64,000 nucleotides of DNA. It comes from Axinella damicornis (taxonomy: Eukaryota > Porifera > Demospongiae > Axinellida > Axinellidae). The translations under genes were made by a program, and so were the position numbers. The DNA is taken from the NCBI GenBank assembly GCA_963931865.1, contig OZ007516.1, forward strand, positions 10,798,785 through 10,862,784. Reading direction: 5' to 3'. The stretch's first letter is position 1; each line of letters begins with the position of its first letter. Shown one piece after another: positions 45,058 to 56,747 of this stretch. The notes beneath the pieces are model-generated. The model made no database searches. It saw only the letters and a program-made list of their open reading frames with translations, and was not told the origin of the DNA.

Positions 45058-46142
45058 CAGTAGCAGTCAATAAAAAGTTTACGTTCCGTTTACAAACAAC
45101 GATCGTTCTACGGTCCGTTCCGTTGTTACGCAATCTGTCCGTACTACGGTTGCTGAGTCAGCAATTATTATTATTATTTTTTTTTATTTTTTTTTTATTT
45201 TTTTCTAGTTTATAACAGTTTAATGAAAATATGTGATGACGGTCGATGAAAAAATGAAAAGTGGTGATATAAAGCAAAGGTGTAAATGGGAAGTCACAAA
45301 ATACATCAGTTAGTTCTGCTGTAGGCTGGCCTCGGCAGTCACCAGGTCGACTGGTGAAAGTTTCACAGCATGGCCCCTTGAAGATCGTGCACCACGTATG
45401 CATAAAAAGGATGGTTTCAAGGTGAGCGCTTTGACCAGTCCTCCAACACGGCTTGAACCCTTCAGTGATGCTGCTTAACTGGCGGAAGGCTAACAATGCT
45501 GTGTGCACACCAAAGCCCATACACAGGCCGTACACACAGACATTTACCCCACCAGAAAAACAAACGCCACTTCTGGGGATCGAACCTGCGGCACCACCGC
45601 CTAGCTGGGCTCCCAGTCAAGATGTTATCCCACTACGCCAATCCACCACCCCAGTCAGCAATTATCGCCGTCGAGAGTAAGCGGCCAAGTTCGTCGACTT
45701 TTATCTCCGGTTACAAGTAAGCTACAGACAAGGGACAAACGCCAGCGTATAGTTAAGGCCTTCCAATAAGACATATTTAAAAATCAGCCAGACCTTTCGA
45801 AGGATGTGCAAGTTCCAAGAGCTTTCGCTTGGTGGGCGGGGTTTTCGGAAGCGATCGATCGCATTGCCACTGTATCTCCGGTTCCGCGAAAGCTGTGGAC
45901 ATCGAACAAAGACCAGCAGGGAGAGAGATCCAGGGCCTAAAACATAACCCAGGTAGAGCAGCGTCGGACATAGGCTGCATCCGCTATAAGCGTTAAAAGT
46001 TTTTACTACGCTTGTATACCGTAAAAACAGTGCGTATAAACGCTGACGTAGCAATAATTTCGCACCGTTTTCTGAGCCGTTTCTCACCGTAGAACGATCG
46101 TTGTTTGTAAACGGAACGTAAACTTTTTATTGACTGCTACTG
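45058..46142. mobile_element. Tc1/mariner-like element hosting a SINE
   Basis: The termini CAGTAGCAGTCAATAAAAAG-TTTACGTTCCGTTTACAAACAACG are inverted at 46090-46142, over about 55 bp, and flanked by TA. 1085 bp in all, of which about 497 bp is the inserted SINE plus its duplicated target. The remaining about 590 bp matches the size of the neighbouring element. Confidence 0.88.
45169..45652 (-). mobile_element. tRNA-derived SINE with 13-bp TSD
   Basis: Read on the minus strand it opens GGGGTGGTGGATTGGCGTAG-TGGGATAAC (A-box-like TGGCGTAGTGGG) and then CAGGTTCGATCCCC (B box), the internal P ol III promoter of tRNA genes. It ends in an A-rich tail with AAT repeats. AGTCAGCAATTAT is duplicated exactly at 45156-45168 and 45653-45665. 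About 484 bp long; the body after the tRNA part has no similarity I recognise. It is inserted in the Tc1/mariner-like element and therefore younger. Confidence 0.9.
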
Positions 46143-46587
46143 TATATCCACAGGAAGGAAACAGGCACCTGTAACGGAGATGCACTTAAATTCAAATGTC
46201 ATTCCTCGAATAGGAAGTGCATGTGCTCCATTTGGAATTACAGCTTTTTCCACTTTGTAGGAGCTGAGTTTCTGTAGCTGAGCTAGTAATGAGCGACTAT
46301 GGTACCATCATAGTGTACACGTGTGTATTTTGGCTCACAGGCTCTGGTGAAGTGCACAGGTCCCGATGAACAGCTCGCTGGACCACCATTGTCCCCAGTT
46401 GAGAAGACCCCCATCTCTGTTCCCATGGGTGGCAGGGGGAGAGGGAGAGGCAGGATAGAAGGAAAGATGGGAAGAAGAGGCGAGAAAGTGAGGGGAAGAA
46501 GAAGACCAAGAGGCAAGAGGAAGTACTGAGGATTGTGCAGCAAATTGATGTGAGTACTGTGTGGATGTGCTGGTACGTGTGTAAGTT

Positions 46588-46604
46588 GGGGGGGGGGGGG
46601 GGGG
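46588..46604 (+). repeat. Short poly(G) tract
   Basis: Run of about 17 G in an intron-like stretch between two exon-like blocks. Confidence 0.9.
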
Positions 46605-47535
46605 AGATGTAAGTGGTACGTTGTAGTGTATACAAAGGTAGATTTTGTGTGCATCTGTGAGTTTTGAATTCTTTCCTTTATTACTGCAGAAATACCAGGC
46701 GGAGCTCCGTGACTACCTGGTGAGTTAGTTACCGTGTGTCTATAACACCCTGTTTGGCTACTGTTGCTCTTTTAAATTATGCTGAGTGCTCAGTTGTTTC
46801 CAGACAATACTTAGTTGATCATTGTATGATGTGCATGCATTATGTAATCTCCCAGTAATATCCAGTAATCTCCATTAGTCTCTAGTGACGTCTAGTAATC
46901 TATAGTGGTCTCTATGATGCATGCTGGCCACCTGTGCTCCCCCTGCCCTCCTGACAGGTGTTGCTGCCCATGCTTGTGTAATGGTGAGGGAGAAGATGGG
47001 GGCTGAGGAGAGTGGTTTGGGAGGATGGGTGGGAAGAGGGGGTGGAGTTTGGGGGAGAGGGAAGGTGGAGGAGGAAGAGTAGGAATTGTGAAAGTGCCTG
47101 ACGGCTTGAAAATGATTAGTGTACGTATGCACACCATTCTGACAGGTTCAACCCAGGGCTCACGATAAGTATACCGTCAATGTTGGGACGAAATCAGATT
47201 CTTGCTACACAGACTGTGTTCCCATATCAAAAGCTGGTATCGGTACAAAGAATGTGCATGTGGACGTGATGTGTTCACATTCTAAGATACATGGGCACAT
47301 AATGCTGTTTGAGTAGAAATTGTCTGATTACTGGACACTGTCGAGAGCACAGCATGGGTTCCGTTTTGTGAAGCACAATCCTGATCAACTGTCGATCCCC
47401 ACTAGTCCCTACCTGCTGATCAGCTGTCCACTAGATACATGTGTGTGTATGCCTAGGTGTGTCAAACACTGCGTAAGTGGCTCAGAAGGAATTTTTAGTA
47501 CGTATGTGGGTGTTATCAATCTGAGCTACAGTGCC

Positions 47536-48117
47536 TAGCCTCGTTCCCAGGCCTTCCACACCTCCAGCTTTTGATCGCTTGCAGTATGCAAAAACGGAGG
47601 GGGAAGGCCTGGGGAATCTTCTCACGTGATACGCGGCACAGCTGACGTCACGGATTCTAGATGCAATGGCTTATTTACATTCCCATCCACAGCTACAGAC
47701 AAGCTAGAAAACTGAAACAAGTTTCAGAGAAGAGGTAGGTCCTACATATCCAGGTTCGAAGCAAAACCGCTGAGGGATAGCTGTGATACAAGGGGTGAAA
47801 CTCCAAATAGTGCCGTCTTTTCGCTCCACGGGAAGATTGCGTCATAGCTGGGCATTTCACATTTGTCACTCGGCAGCCCTTTGGAGTCATGCCTTGTAGC
47901 CTGGGTATGCTTCATATGCTCGGTGTAGCTTTCAGTTGGCGCTTGTCCCATCTTCCTAGCTAGCGCGGAATGCAAGATTCGTCTCGTACATGTCTTTGAC
48001 TGTTGATATGAAGCGTGACGATGTATGACAGTCGTGCCGCGTATCACGTGAGAGGATTCCCCAGGCCTTCCCCCTCCGTTTTTGTACTGGAAGCGATCAA
48101 AAGCTGGAGGTGTGGAA
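47536..48117. mobile_element. TAGCCTCG element with truncated right end
   Basis: The left end TAGCCTCGTTCCCAGGCCTT...GGAAGGCCTGGGGAATCTTC-TCACGTGATACGCGGCAC is inverted at 48040-48117 (GTATCACGTGAGAGGATTCC-CCAGGCC...). The last about 20 bp of the right end are missing; it is followed by a CAGCAGCTCTGCACCG repeat of another family. The interior has a minus-strand frame (48047-47742) of unknown similarity. Confidence 0.75.
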
Positions 48118-48149
48118 TATCAGGGAGCAGCAGCTCTGCACCGAGAGCT

Positions 48150-48225
48150 GTCCAGCGCCGGATTACTCACGTTAAACGAACAAGGGGGAAGTAGCTGAGC
48201 GAACGAATCAAGCGAAGCTACTTGT
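48150..48225 (-). repeat. GTAGCTGAGC-type dispersed repeat end
   Basis: GAAGTAGCTGAGCGAACGAATCAAGCGAAGCTACTTGTA is shared (in either orientation) with 7745-7795, 27400-27440 and 33370-33415. It is the terminus of the CTGCTGCTCCC minisatellite element. Confidence 0.65.
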
Positions 48226-50016
48226 ACATATTGTGGATGTATACATACATGTATATATAATACCATCACACTTCATGTGATTTGGACACATGTACACACA
48301 CACACATTATAGGTTGTTCAGAATGTGCACACGCTGATGGTGTACCACACTCTGTCAGGTCTGGTCCCTTTGCTGGGAACCACTGGCAAGGAGGGAGCCG
48401 AGGGATCCAGGCTGTTGGAGTACGTGTGTGTGTGTGTGGACGGGTTAACTGGGGTGATCAGTGAGCATCCTAATCTCCTAATCTATTTGCACATGCAGTT
48501 CACATGCAATTCGAATTATAGCTGTGTACATGATAATGTGTAGACACTGTATTATTTGGAACCCTACGTATTCGTTGAACATGATGTAACCTCTACTTGT
48601 TTGTTTCTGTGTCTCTACCGATCTGGATGTGACCTACCTACAGCTGTTCTTGTTTGTGTGGCATAGCTTCACCTTAGAGACTCACAGGGCCCTACTCAAC
48701 CAGTGTGTGCACGCCATCAGAGGCCAGAGAGTGAGTGTGCGCTCTGACACAGCATGGTGTAACTCTGTATAACAATGTTATGTAACGCTGTGTAGCACTG
48801 TCGTGTTACGTGTGTAGCACTGTGTAACAGTGTGGTGTACATTGGGTTGTAGTATAGTGTTGAGCGACACTGTGTTGTGTGGTGTGTGTATGCTTGCCAT
48901 GAGGACTGTTACTTCCCTCCAGGAGCGGAGTCTCGTTGTCCCCACTCGTGGTTTGCTGACTGCTGCTGGTCTTGGACTACCTGCTGTTCCAGTTCAGGGA
49001 ACCAGTAGAGCGGCTCACAGAACAGGTTTGCAGTAACTTGATTGAGTGCATCAGAGAACGCGGTAGCGTTCTCTATTTAGGGATGGCTAAGGAAATTTCG
49101 AAATACCATACTGATGCACCAGCTGGAAAACGGCCAAAGAAGCTACTACCCCCCAAACCAAGCATGCAGACAGAATGATACTGCCTAGCAGTTCACAAAA
49201 ACACTCACAAACGTACCTGAGAGTACGCGGGAGTCGAGAAATAAGTTGCCGTAAAATTCCGATTTCGTCATCATCTTCTTCTTTCTTCTTTCTCATTGAC
49301 TAGCATAGCTGGACAACAAAAGCATTTCCTGAGCTAGTTCACTCACAGAACAACATCGCTTTCGTCGTAGTAGCTCCTTTCAGGCCTTTTGACTACATAC
49401 TGGCAAGAACAGCACTGCTGGCTAGCTACGATTCCGTGAATTGCTAGCACGAAGCCATTTTGATGCAACCAGAGGTCACGTGTGCCAAATGCGCATGCGC
49501 AGTTGACATGCAAACGCACGTTGCATTCTTTTTTACTGCATTTCGGGCACTTGCTGATCAGCTGAATCCTTGTGAATCCATCATCTGGTGCCTCACTACC
49601 GCTGCGAGAATTTCAACCAACCTGTTCTTGCCAAGATTTATCGTGACTATGCCATCATGGAGGCGTGGCTTTCTTTTCATGACGTAACTACAGTGCAGAA
49701 CATGTATCATGTATATACCAATACTGTGAGTGAGGCTAGAGTTTTGGAATACTCATATTATTAGTGGAAATAGAATGAAGCATCAAAGCCTGCTCAGTGC
49801 CCAGCAGAAGGTTCACGTCCATCAAGGCAATTAATAAAATCTGACATCAGGCCCAGTACCCCCGTACCCTTACGGTGACGTTGTATGTAGCTACCATGAC
49901 TAAGAAGTTACACATTTCATGCGCTTGAAAAAGTACACAAACTAGAGGCAAAAAAATTTCTCCCAAAAATTAAAAAGATTTAGTGATGGCCTGTCACATT
50001 CGGAATTATTCCACTA

Positions 50017-50190
50017 AACTCCATGCATGTACTCTACCCTGGGGATCCCATAATATATCATCCACCGGTCCGGTTTACCTGATGTTTGAACTAAGCCACC
50101 CTCCCCCTTTGAGTATATACATGAATTGTAAATAGGGTGTCGGCATGCATGTGGTGCACAGGTGTAGGTTATAGACCCTTCACATGGACT
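50017..50190 (-). repeat. Duplicated repeat CATGCATGTACTCTACCCTG
   Basis: The block CATGCATGTACTCTACCCTG-GGGATCCCATA ... CACCCTCCCCCTTTGA ... GTTATAGACCC is repeated with about 15% divergence at 51580-51732. No coding capacity. Confidence 0.7.
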
Positions 50191-50309
50191 ATGGTACATT
50201 TGCTTTTTCTCAAGCACCCCAAATCACTTTTGGTTCCTAGCAGATATCTCCTGTTGTCAAACTGTTGCTACGTTTTGCAAATAATATACCAGTAGATCTC
50301 ATACAGTAC

Positions 50310-50366
50310 TAGCCTCATTCCCAGGCCACGCTTTCTCTCCTCTCATGTGGCTTGGGAATTAGGCTA
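50310..50366. mobile_element. TAGCCTCA-family MITE
   Basis: TAGCCTCATTCCCAGGCCAC...GTGGCTTGGGAATTAGGCTA, flanked by ATACAGTAC and GTACAGTAC (9 bp, one mismatch). Confidence 0.8.
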
Positions 50367-50519
50367 GTACAGTACCTGCTAGGAGGTACTAACTGTATTT
50401 TACTGCCCTGGGGATTAATATCTTGAAACACTATTGCTACTTTCGTAGCAATGTGCATCGCTTCACCATTAGCATAAGTAATACATACATCCCCCCTCGT
50501 TCATTACGTGACCGCGCAT

Positions 50520-50950
50520 TCCAGCGCCAGACAGCTCTGCTGCTTCCCGATTGTGTCCGCTTTAGCTGCTGCTCCCCAATTGCATCCACTTCAACTGCTG
50601 CTCCACGATTGTGTCCTCCCATGCGATATCCATGCGTTCGCCTCAGCTACTGCTCCCAGATCACGTCCTCGTCAACTACTGCTCCCTGATGTGTCCGCTC
50701 TCCCCGATATTTGTGTCCGCTTCACTTCGGCTGCTGCTCGCGTCTGCTTCAACTCCCACGTTGTCCACGCTTCAGCTAGTTACTGCTCTCCGTTTGTGTC
50801 CGTTTGCAGCCCCAGCCGTTCTGGAAGCTTGCAGGCCCTGTCCAACATTCTGGATCATTCTTTGTGAGTTCGAAGTTCGAAGGTTGCAGTGAAAGTCATG
50901 TGTCACTTGTCTAGTTCCAGCCTCCCGAACATCCCACTTCCGTTACACAC
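50520..50950 (+). repeat. CTGCTGCTCCC minisatellite element, with 3' module
   Basis: Tandem CTGCTGCTCCCCGATTGTGTCC units are followed by a conserved non-repetitive module (GAGTTCGAAGTTCGAAGG..., CCGAACATCCCACTTCCGTTACACAC). The same 3' module is at 53645-53800 and 62000-62150, so array and module form one dispersed element. Confidence 0.75.
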
Positions 50951-52179
50951 AAACGGACAGTAAAATCTTAATGTATTGATAGCATGGCAGGTACATGCCG
51001 TATGGCATGTGCAGCCCCACACCCTCAGGGCTGCACCCCTCAGGTTCGGTGCTGTATAAGCCATACATCAACGACTGCCATGTCGTGTCATTCGGCTCAC
51101 GGTTACAAGTCACTGATGCAGCTTCATAATGCTTGTGCGTCATATTGATGTGATTATACTCTGAGTGGGTGTACCTGGTACGAGTATGACGAGATAGAAA
51201 CTGTTTCTAAGTAACTGTTGTATTTTGGTAACTTAATCTACTCCTCCTCCCCCTTCTTCCCCCCTCCCCCCTCCCCCTCCTTCCCCCTCCACCCTTCACG
51301 CCCCAGATCCATGGTGCCTACAGCAGCACTGTACGACCAGCGGCCACTGTCCCCTGTGTCCTGTGGGTGGACAAATCCGTGTGAGAACTGACGCTTTCCT
51401 AAAGGTTCACATCCTGCCATGCGAGATTCTTCACAGTGCACTTTCTTCAGCCAAACTGATAGGAGAACAGTTATAACATACTGTGCATTTTGCTTGCATG
51501 CTACTTCTTTTTGGTTTACCACTGTAGTCCCTAATTTAAACTTGCAATTGGTAAATAAACACAGTCATGTTAATTATCTCCATGCATGTACTCTACCCTG
51601 GGGATCCCATATTCGATCCACCTGTTTTACCTGATGTTTGAAACAAGGCCACCCTCCCCCTTTGAATTGTTGATGTTTATGTAGGGTATAGGCTTGCATG
51701 TTGGTGCACTGGTATAGGTTATAGACCCCTCACACGATATTCACGGTTCTATTAGTTGCTATGGAGACAAATAGAGCCTACCCAATGGGACTTGATCACT
51801 GCCCAATTAGTGCAGGTGGTTATCCTGCATTCTCTGGTCACCATAGTTACAGTTTTGAAAGGCAGAGGTTTTGCAGATTGACAATTACCTTTCATCTTCA
51901 TTCCTGGAATGTTCTTCCTTTTGTTCTTGTCAATACTACTACTTACAGTTCATTCAATAAGCTAGCTAGTTTAACCCTTTCCCTGGTGACTTTATTTTGG
52001 AGGCATTCATCAATAATGACCAGCTCACCTACAAAAATCCGTTGTGCAGCGAACATGCGGTAAACTCCCTAGCAACCGTATATCTCCAGATATATAGCTG
52101 ATGAGTTGATAAACACAATGACCACCAGTGGCCACTAGGTCCTGGCGAAGACGCACCCATGAGACTGCCACTCCAGGGG

Positions 52180-52231
52180 TAGCCTCGTACCCAGGCCTTC
52201 AATCGCGATTGAAGGCCTGGGTACGAGGCTA
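52180..52231. mobile_element. 52-bp perfect palindromic MITE, perfect 9-bp TSD
   Basis: TAGCCTCGTACCCAGGCCTT-CAATCG followed by its exact inverse. CTCCAGGGG occurs at 52171-52179 and 52232-52240. It consists of nothing but the two termini, with no loop. Confidence 0.93.
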
Positions 52232-52378
52232 CTCCAGGGGTGGATTTGAATCCTCAGACACAATAGAGGACATCAAATACTGATCAACTCTTGGTTGATC
52301 AATTAGTTTCATCATCGGATATCCCCCTATACCTGCATGTGTACATGCCTGAGTGACTCAAAGTAAAACATGGTAACA

Positions 52379-52379
<1 letters not shown>

Positions 52380-52411
<32 letters not shown>
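52380..52411 (+). repeat. Poly(C) tract
   Basis: About 32 consecutive C. Confidence 0.95.
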
Positions 52412-52413
<2 letters not shown>

Positions 52414-53644
52414 CATCTGTCGGAGAGGAGGAGCATAACATGCATCCTCCTACACCCTTTGTGGGAGAGGAGAAAGTCTCCACCCCATCTAACTGGACAA
52501 AAACTTATAATTATCAGATTCTGTCAGCTAGACGGAAAATCTTGAGACCATACTATGAGTAATAGCAAGTTGAATCTCACCAGCAGAAGATTGTTAAGAT
52601 TGTTGGATCCAGACAGCAAATGACGTTAAAAATGCACTCACAGATACACACAGTGCACATATACATACACATGTGTCATGGTTCTTACTATGATGCATTG
52701 CAGTGTTATGGCACAGCATCCACAGATAAATCAGCAACAGAATTCCATCCAGTGTTTCACAATGAAGGCAAAAGTCAGTGAGATCTGGAGCTCGGGGCTG
52801 GAGGCCTGCGCACCGTCACTGCCTTGAACTTCCTGCATTGTCTCATCTTGTAGTAGCCCCTCCTGTCCGATTGCTGGCATTGTGACGTCATGAACGGATT
52901 TTCAAGTAGTGGCAACGGTCTATGTGACATGACCCCAGGAGGAATGAGTTGGTTGAGGAAGGATTCCATCCCTCTCCTGGGAGCTCCACACTGGGCTGGG
53001 GTTTTGCTTTACCCTTGATAGGATTTTTGTCAGGCTTGTGTGTCTGTGGGTGGGGATTGAAGACAGAGAACATGAGTCTTGTGATTGCTGGATAATCGCC
53101 ACTCCTACTCCATGCTAGTAGAGCTAGTCAAACAATATGGACGACAACTGTCTGTTACAGAATCTGAGATGCATGACCAACGTTAACAAAAGAATGATTG
53201 TGCATCATATTCCACCTAGGCCCGGGCATCAGTATGATCGTCACATAAAAATTATATTCACATGTACATACATGGCACATGTCTAGTATAGTATGCTACC
53301 AAATGGCGAAACCTCAAAGGCAATTGGGAGTCTACTGGAGTCGACTGAAGCAGCAGAAGGGAACGAGTCGGTGGCAGTGGCAGTACTCAGGCCCTGGCAT
53401 CACAGAAATCCTAGCTACACTACTGTTGTCATGGTTACACTGAAGTGAGCTCTTGTTACCAGAGCTGATTACACAATTATTGTAAAAGACATGACTGTGG
53501 CTTGCAATTTCTCCTGCAGGTAGGTGGGTGGGTGGGTAGGTTGGTAAACAAGCAGGCTGTGGACTTGCATGTGCAGTGTCAGTTATCAGCTAGTGTGTAT
53601 CAGTGCATATGGCGGAAAGCAGCTGAGGAGTTGCAGTGTAGACA

Positions 53645-53800
53645 AGAACAGGAGCAGTCTAGCCACTAGCCCCTCTCCAACCAGCCCATGCTCAATGTTC
53701 TCGACCATTCTTCACAGAGTTCGAGGTTCAGTAAATTGGGAAGGTCGCGTGTCACTAGTCTAGTCCCGCCCCACAAACATCCCACTTCCGTCACACACAC
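53645..53800 (+). repeat. 3' module of the CTGCTGCTCCC element, array lost
   Basis: GTTCTCGACCATTCTTCACA..., GTTCGAGGTTCAGTAAAT, GTCTAGTCCCGCCCCACAAA-CATCCCACTTCCGTCACACAC. Matches 50810-50950 and 62010-62150. Confidence 0.7.
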
Positions 53801-53984
53801 ACGCATAATAAAATGTTGATAGGTCTTCCATTAGCTGGAGTGGTGAATGCTAACATAATCCTTCACACACTCAGGCCGGAGGTTGAGTGGCCAATTACTA
53901 GTGGGTGTGTGAACTTGTATGCTCCAAATGCTCCTTCCACTACCTGTGATACTTGAGACTCCTTACACGGTTCTTCAGTTACTC

Positions 53985-54850
53985 CACTCACTCACCACTC
54001 CTTCTGCTTGCTCACCACTCTCTGTTCACTAACCCCTCCCTCCACTCACTACTCCCTCACTCATTCACCACTCCTTCCGCTCGCTCACCACTCCCTCCCC
54101 TCGCTCATCACTCCCTCCACTCGCTCACCACTCCCTCCCCTCGCTCACCACTCCCTCCGCTCACTCACCCCTCCCTCCGCTCACTCACCCCTCCCTCCGC
54201 TCGCTCACCCCTCCCTCCGCTCGCTCACCACTCCCTCCGCTCGCTCACCACTCCCTCCGCTCGCTCACCCCTCCCTCCGCTCGCTCACCACTCCCTCCGC
54301 TCGCTCACCACTCCCTCCGCTCGCTCACCACTCCCTCCGCTCGCTCACCACTCCCTCCCCTCGCTCTCACCACTCCCTCCGCTCGCTCACCACTCCCTCC
54401 GCTCGCTCACCACTCCCTCCGCTCGCTCACCACTCCCTCCGCTCGTTCACCACTCCCTCCCCTCGCTCAACACTCCCTCCCCTCGCTCACCACTCCCTCT
54501 GCTCACTCACCACTCCCTCCGCTCACTCACCACTCCCTCCGCTCACTCACCACTCCTTCAACTCACTCACCACTCCTTCCACTCACTCACCACTCCTTCC
54601 ACTCACCCCTCTCACCACTCCCTCCACTCACCAGTCCCTCCACTCACTCACCACTCCCTCCGCTCACTCACCCCTCCCTCCACTCACTCACCACTCCCTC
54701 CGCTCACTCACCACTCCCTCCGCTCACTCACCACTCCCTCCACTCACTCACCACTCCCTCCACTCACTACTCCCTCCGCTCACTCACCCCTCCCTCCACT
54801 CGCTCACCACTGCCTCCACTCGCTCACCACTGCCTCCACACACTGACCAT
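53985..54850 (+). repeat. 20-bp minisatellite CTCACCACTCCCTCCGCTCG
   Basis: About 43 tandem copies of CTCACCACTCCCTCCGCTCG with a few 21-22-bp variants. The array is graded: CGCTCGCTCACC units dominate the middle, CACTCACTCACC units the ends. Two long plus-strand frames encode Ser/Pro/Leu repeats, but frame-neutral 20-mers, lack of any start context and no flanking exon argue against a gene. Confidence 0.95.
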
Positions 54851-55159
54851 TCCCTCCATTCCGTCTACTCACTCACCACTGTGATGGTGGCAGGAATGAT
54901 CCAGGAGATTGTGAAAGTCAGAACGCAGGAGTGTGGAACTAATGCACAGGAAAAATTGTCACACTTGATCAACACGTACGGTTTTGGCCATACAGCTTCC
55001 AGTTACAGAGTATGTGAGTTCACAGTTTCACCTGTACAGGCCGAGCAGTCAGCTAAGAGCTCGAGTCACTCCCACATACATTCTGAGTGCATTCCTCAAA
55101 TCTTTTATGTAAGTTGAGTTTCAGGAAGCAGCTAGAAAGTCAAGTGCCAGAACTGTATA

Positions 55160-55560
55160 CCGTATGGCCGGAAAATTTGGCGGGGAATTTAATTTGGCGG
55201 TTTGGCAGATTATGAATGTACCACCAAATTAAATTCCGCCAATATTAATTTTTGTGATGTCATTGCAATCTATCGTGTGCATGGGCAGGATCTCGTAGCG
55301 ACGCTCTTGCGCATGAAAGGTAAGTGAGGGGATTTCCGGACTTCCGGACAAGGCACTTTATAGCCTAGCCTTCAGGGGCGTCCTGACACTCGCTGGTTCC
55401 TTGCCTGTTTCGCTCTTGCAAACTTCAGCATGGTCATGCTCCGCTTGATAGCGCGTCTCATGGGCACCTGGCGCATAGAAAGTTGCGGGGAGATACTTCC
55501 TGAAGCTGAAGTTTCCTTCTAGCACGACCCTCGGATCGTTGTGGAGTTCCTTCTTCAAAC
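55160..55560. mobile_element. One end of a TA-flanked CCGTATGG element
   Basis: TA then CCGTATGGCCGGAAAATTTG-GCGGG, with inner inverted GGCGG...AATTTAATTTGGCGG / CCACCAAATTAAATTCCGCC. Related to the end at 21042-21049. The downstream minus-strand frame (55558-55358: FRKYLPATFYAPGAHETRYQ) may belong to it. The other end was not found. Confidence 0.4.
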
Positions 55561-56206
55561 TGAACTCGCTTCGGTAGCTGACTCTCGATGTCTATGCTTC
55601 GCCATTGCGGGTGGCTCTGTCAAAACAATGCTGTACTAAGTATGTGCCACATGCACATTCCATATACAAGTCACGTGCACTGTATGGCGTCACGCAACGT
55701 TTAAATGAGCTTCAGCTTTCCAAATATGGAAGTCATTACTACTACAGATTTGTATTTGGATGGCACTCAGGGGTACTCGCAAGTTACACGCTCCTTCGCC
55801 GCCTTCGGCGGCTCATGCGCTCCTGCTACTGCTACTGCGTATGGGTCCTTTTCCTTACCACTATCTTTCTTACACAGCAGTTCCTCTCCTACACTCACAT
55901 CCCAGAGGTTTTGTGGTACCTCAGACACAGCTCTCCACCGCACACTCTGACTCTACCGACAAGAATATCGCGCATAAACTATTGGTAAATACCAAGCGCT
56001 CCATGGCCGTGCGGCCACATACATCACACATCTCAATATAGTGGCCAAAGTAGTGGCTTTCAGTGAAGAGTGTGGCGAGGACTATCTTTTCTTACCCTGC
56101 GATACAACAATATCACCTACATGTACATGTACATACATTACTTGGAATGTGTGCAATTTGCACAACTTTTCTCATGTTACATATAATTAGGGTTGGGGGG
56201 TAACCT

Positions 56207-56208
56207 AA

Positions 56209-56241
<33 letters not shown>

Positions 56242-56254
56242 ACTCACACACTCA
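56207..56254 (+). repeat. (CA)n microsatellite
   Basis: CACACA run with CACTCA interruptions. Confidence 0.95.
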
Positions 56255-56747
56255 GGCTCATGGGGGTAGGACAAGATCACATCGTCATGCGCTATGAAAA
56301 TGAAATGACGTAATGAAAAGTCGTTTTGCTGCTTTTCTCCATGGAAGAAGGCTGCATTGCACTTTCAATGCATCCTGAAGAGTATCTTTCATGCAAAAAG
56401 GATTTGAGTGAACTGCGTACAAGCCACTACACACCACTATAAGCCTGTACTGAGCAGTTATGCATATGTGACAATGCAGACTCACTGAGGATATCGGCAT
56501 ATGCAGACTTCTCGAATGCACTCAAGTGTTTATCATCGGGTAAGAAGTCAATATAGCAACTACGCCACACTGCGCCCCGCTAAACTGCAGCACTAGAGCT
56601 GTTACTACAGCTGTAGTCTGCTACATGTGCTTCCGCATTCTTCTTGTATATCATTGTGCACTATATACCTATGGAATGTTAATTCTACTTCATGTACGTG
56701 CGCACGGACCTTGTCCTCCCCCCCCCCCCCCCCCCCCCCCTCCCCCA

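Larger units (their letters stand above)
46341..49025 (+). pseudogene. UBR4-like N-terminal region fragment (tentative)
   Basis: Exon-like blocks: 46341-46549 (ends KKKTKRQEEVLRIVQQID, in a different frame from its start), 46690-46719 (KYQAELRDYL), 48313-48423 (VQNVHTLMVYHTLSGLVPLL), 48644-48730 (LFLFVWHSFTLETHRALLNQ) and 48923-49025. The last, read in the frame LSPLVVC-stop-LLLVLDYLLFQF, resembles the UBR4 segment VPLILARLLLIFDYLLHQYS, and the block before it resembles LLLIFHNFTETGRRAILSLF. But that frame is not the spliced phase and contains a TGA. UBR4 is a giant N-recognin E3 ligase; only this small part is seen. Pseudogene or assembly error are both possible. Confidence 0.35.

Noticed and set aside
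45560..45652. A genuine tRNA gene on the minus strand
   Set aside because: A and B boxes are present, but the sequence continues into a long body with A-rich tail and target-site duplication, and the acceptor stem does not close; it is a SINE.
54008..55117. 369-codon plus-strand frame (and a 297-codon partner) rich in Ser/Pro/Leu
   Set aside because: Lies entirely on a 20-bp tandem repeat; open frames in two phases are a by-product of unit composition.
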